Positions 49,801-52,800 of a stretch of 64,000 nt of DNA are shown piece by piece. The stretch lies in assembly GCA_021186555.1 (NCBI GenBank), contig JAJKFL010000003.1:26369908-26433907 (forward strand), read 5' to 3'. Positions within the stretch are counted from its first letter, which is position 1. Each line of letters starts with the position of its first letter. The translations under genes and the position numbers were made by a program. The notes below the pieces were generated by a model that saw nothing but the letters and a program-made list of their open reading frames with translations, did not search any database and had not been told where the DNA came from. Origin of the DNA: Reticulitermes speratus (taxonomy: Eukaryota; Arthropoda; Insecta; Blattodea; Rhinotermitidae).

Positions 49801-52800
49801 ACAACTTCAGACACGCACACAAACAGTACAGCCTACACCATGAAAAATATGACCTAATGAACAAGATAAACCAGTACCATGCATCAAATACAATACCTAC
49901 CGAAACATTAACATATTATCTTAGTACGAATAACAAGTGGTGTCTATGCGTGCCGGGCGTGAAAAGTGGGAAACCTTGCCAAAAAAAGTGAACCAATGAA
50001 AACGACGTTTTAATATATGCAGTTTTAACGACGATAAACCCCTGAGGATGGCTCTATAAGAGCCGAAACATATGTCGGGTTTTAAGAGGTATTTAAATAT
50101 GTTTTAGAAAACTATACAGTTTTTTAATAAAGTGCATCCAGTTGGTGAGTGTAAATAGTGACTGTGAAAAGATGCACGGTGATTACAGAATAAAGTACCT
50201 GTAGGAACTTAGGTCAGTATAGGTACTGTCTGATAATCCAGAATATTGAATAATTCGGCGCCTGTCTGGTCCTGTGAGAGTTCGATTAACGAATTTTGCT
50301 GTAGCTCGACGTTTTCAGCATAACTTACCAATACTGTTCTGAATGTTGTGTTGCTTTTATATTAAGATTTAATGACATAATTTTATGTGATTTTTTCTGA
50401 TTTTATATTAAGATTTAATGACATAATTTTGTGATTTTTCCATAAACTTTGAATTCCGTCTGCTTGCACAAAAGTTTCAGTTTGGCTTAATTATTTAGTG
50501 TGATTTAGACTTTCATTATTGGGGATGTATGTTTTCAACAAAACTGCAGCATCATGAGACTAAATACACTCTTGCTCTCAGCATTATATCTGCAGTACAG
50601 TAGCACTCTTTGTTTCTGAATGAAAATACAAGCTACTGACTCACATACCACTCAGTCAAGACATTTTCACAGTAAGATACACAGTAGGAATGTTATGTAA
50701 CATAAATTATTGACAGTGTTTTACATCAGTAATATCACCAACATTCACAAGGACTTTTTGCATAGTCACCAAATTTCAAAACAAAAACTGTTTTCCAGAA
50801 GCTACCTGAGCACAGAAGCAGGTATCTTCTGAAATGCAGTGTTTGTTTTGGATGTTAGTGACAATGGGAAAAGTCCTTGTTGGTGATATTACTCAGGAAT
50901 GTTATGATTAACATTATATTAGGGTTTCACCTGTCAGAAAGTTTAGAGGTCAACTTGGGTGTGAAACAGTTGGAAACAGCACCCTATGCACAGGCCTTCC
51001 GTGCAGTCGGGACACCATAAATCGACTCCTTCCTTGTCTCTTGTAATGAACGAACAGCACACCATCTTTGGGTATCTCCCCTTTAGGAGGGTTAATTTCA
51101 ATGAAGTGCCTTCCCACAAGTCTTTCTGATGTATGGTTTATTAATGGTCTGCCAGCTCCAGCAGGACTTTCACTTGTGTTTTATATGTGAAAATGTGAGG
51201 GCGTTTATCAGGTCCAACCTGCAGGTCAGGTGGTGTATGTTTCTTCTGCTGTGTACTACAAATGCTATGAACTGCTATATTTGGCAGCCTCTTGAAAAAT
51301 TTCACATGCCATTTCTTTGCTCATTTTTTTTCAAATAGGTACAGCTGAACCATTTGATCATTTAGGTCGATGCCACCCATTGCGAGGTTGTATTGCCTAA
51401 TATATATTGGTTTCAAAACTTTAGTGCCCCTTACTGTTTGTGTCTGCATTGTATTGTCATGGAACAAGGATACGAACAACACTTCTCTCGTCTCTCCATT
51501 TCGTAACCATGGTCCCATTGCATTTAGCAGTGATAGATTCTCTTGGATTTTAATAACTGAAGGACATGTTTTCCATTTAGACAGAGTGTGCCTGTGACAT
51601 TGACCCCAATGTTTATAAGCAGACTACACAGAGGTGGTGAATTGTAATAATTGTCCATCCATAAAGTGTTGCCCTGGTCGACAAGAGGCTCTGCGAGTCA
51701 GACAACAATCTTGGGCTCTGTAGATTGGCACATCAATGCTAGTTGTAATATCACTACCTGGAATAATGAAATTCCACAAATATTTGGTGGAGGATTCACA
51801 CAGTTTAAAAGTTTACATGCCAATTTTTGCGGGTTTTAATGGAATCTACTGTTGAAGCTTGGGAGACCCTTCCATAAGGCGAGGGATTCATCAGCACTTA
51901 TCCCTTGTGCAGGCAGGTATGCACATGGACAGTTTTTTTTTAGCATTTCCAGTAGGGATGAGTTTTGAAAAATCAATTTTTTTGCTCCTGTGTAGGTGTC
52001 TGCTGTATTGTTGTAAGCAAAATGTAAGAATTTCATAATCCACATCTGTCCTGTGGAAATGTCAGGGTCTCTACGAATGCATCCCTCCTGAAATAAGATT
52101 TTAGGGTAGGGTTCTGCACTATGTCCATTAGCATTATTAGATCTAGGACCACATATATTTCATCACTTGTCACTGGCTGCCAGCTCCTCATGTGTGACCT
52201 AGGTGTCAAGGTAGAACTTTAAATACAGTCACATGCCTGTTGGTGTCGGTAACAATATAATCAATTACATGTTGGTCAAGAAAACAATAGAAATGCCTGT
52301 AAAACACTCAACATTTTTCTGAGGCCCACACTGTCCAATAAGTGGAATTTTGTCTGTCCTGTATGGTGTTTGTACAGCGCACCGTGCTCAACTGTATGTC
52401 TTTTTTATGTGCCACGATGTCATTGACTTCTTCCACCACTTTATGGGTTTCATTCCAGTTTTCTTCCTGTACATAATCTACATCACTATCACTACTTTCA
52501 CTAAAATTTATAGATCCACTATCTTCATCACTTTCCAGTAACATGCAAGCCCAAAGGCCCAGCCATTATCCCAAACTAAATCTTGTGTGTTGATTCATGT
52601 CATTCAGAATGCATGCTCATCTGGTTCCCAGAGACTTATAAATGTCAGGAAAGATAGAAGCTTCATGCATTGAGTGCTATGCCAAGAAACCATTGAGACA
52701 CAAACAGTGCACTAAACTGCAATTTCTCAACATTGCCACATGGAACATGTATGTGTACGTTGAACCAGCTTAGAGAGTTAAGAAATTACATTGAGTTGAA

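Noticed and set aside
49758..49991. 77-codon plus-strand frame near motif a as a protein of the small retroelement.
   Set aside because: No similarity to any retroelement protein could be seen; composition is ordinary for chance frames.
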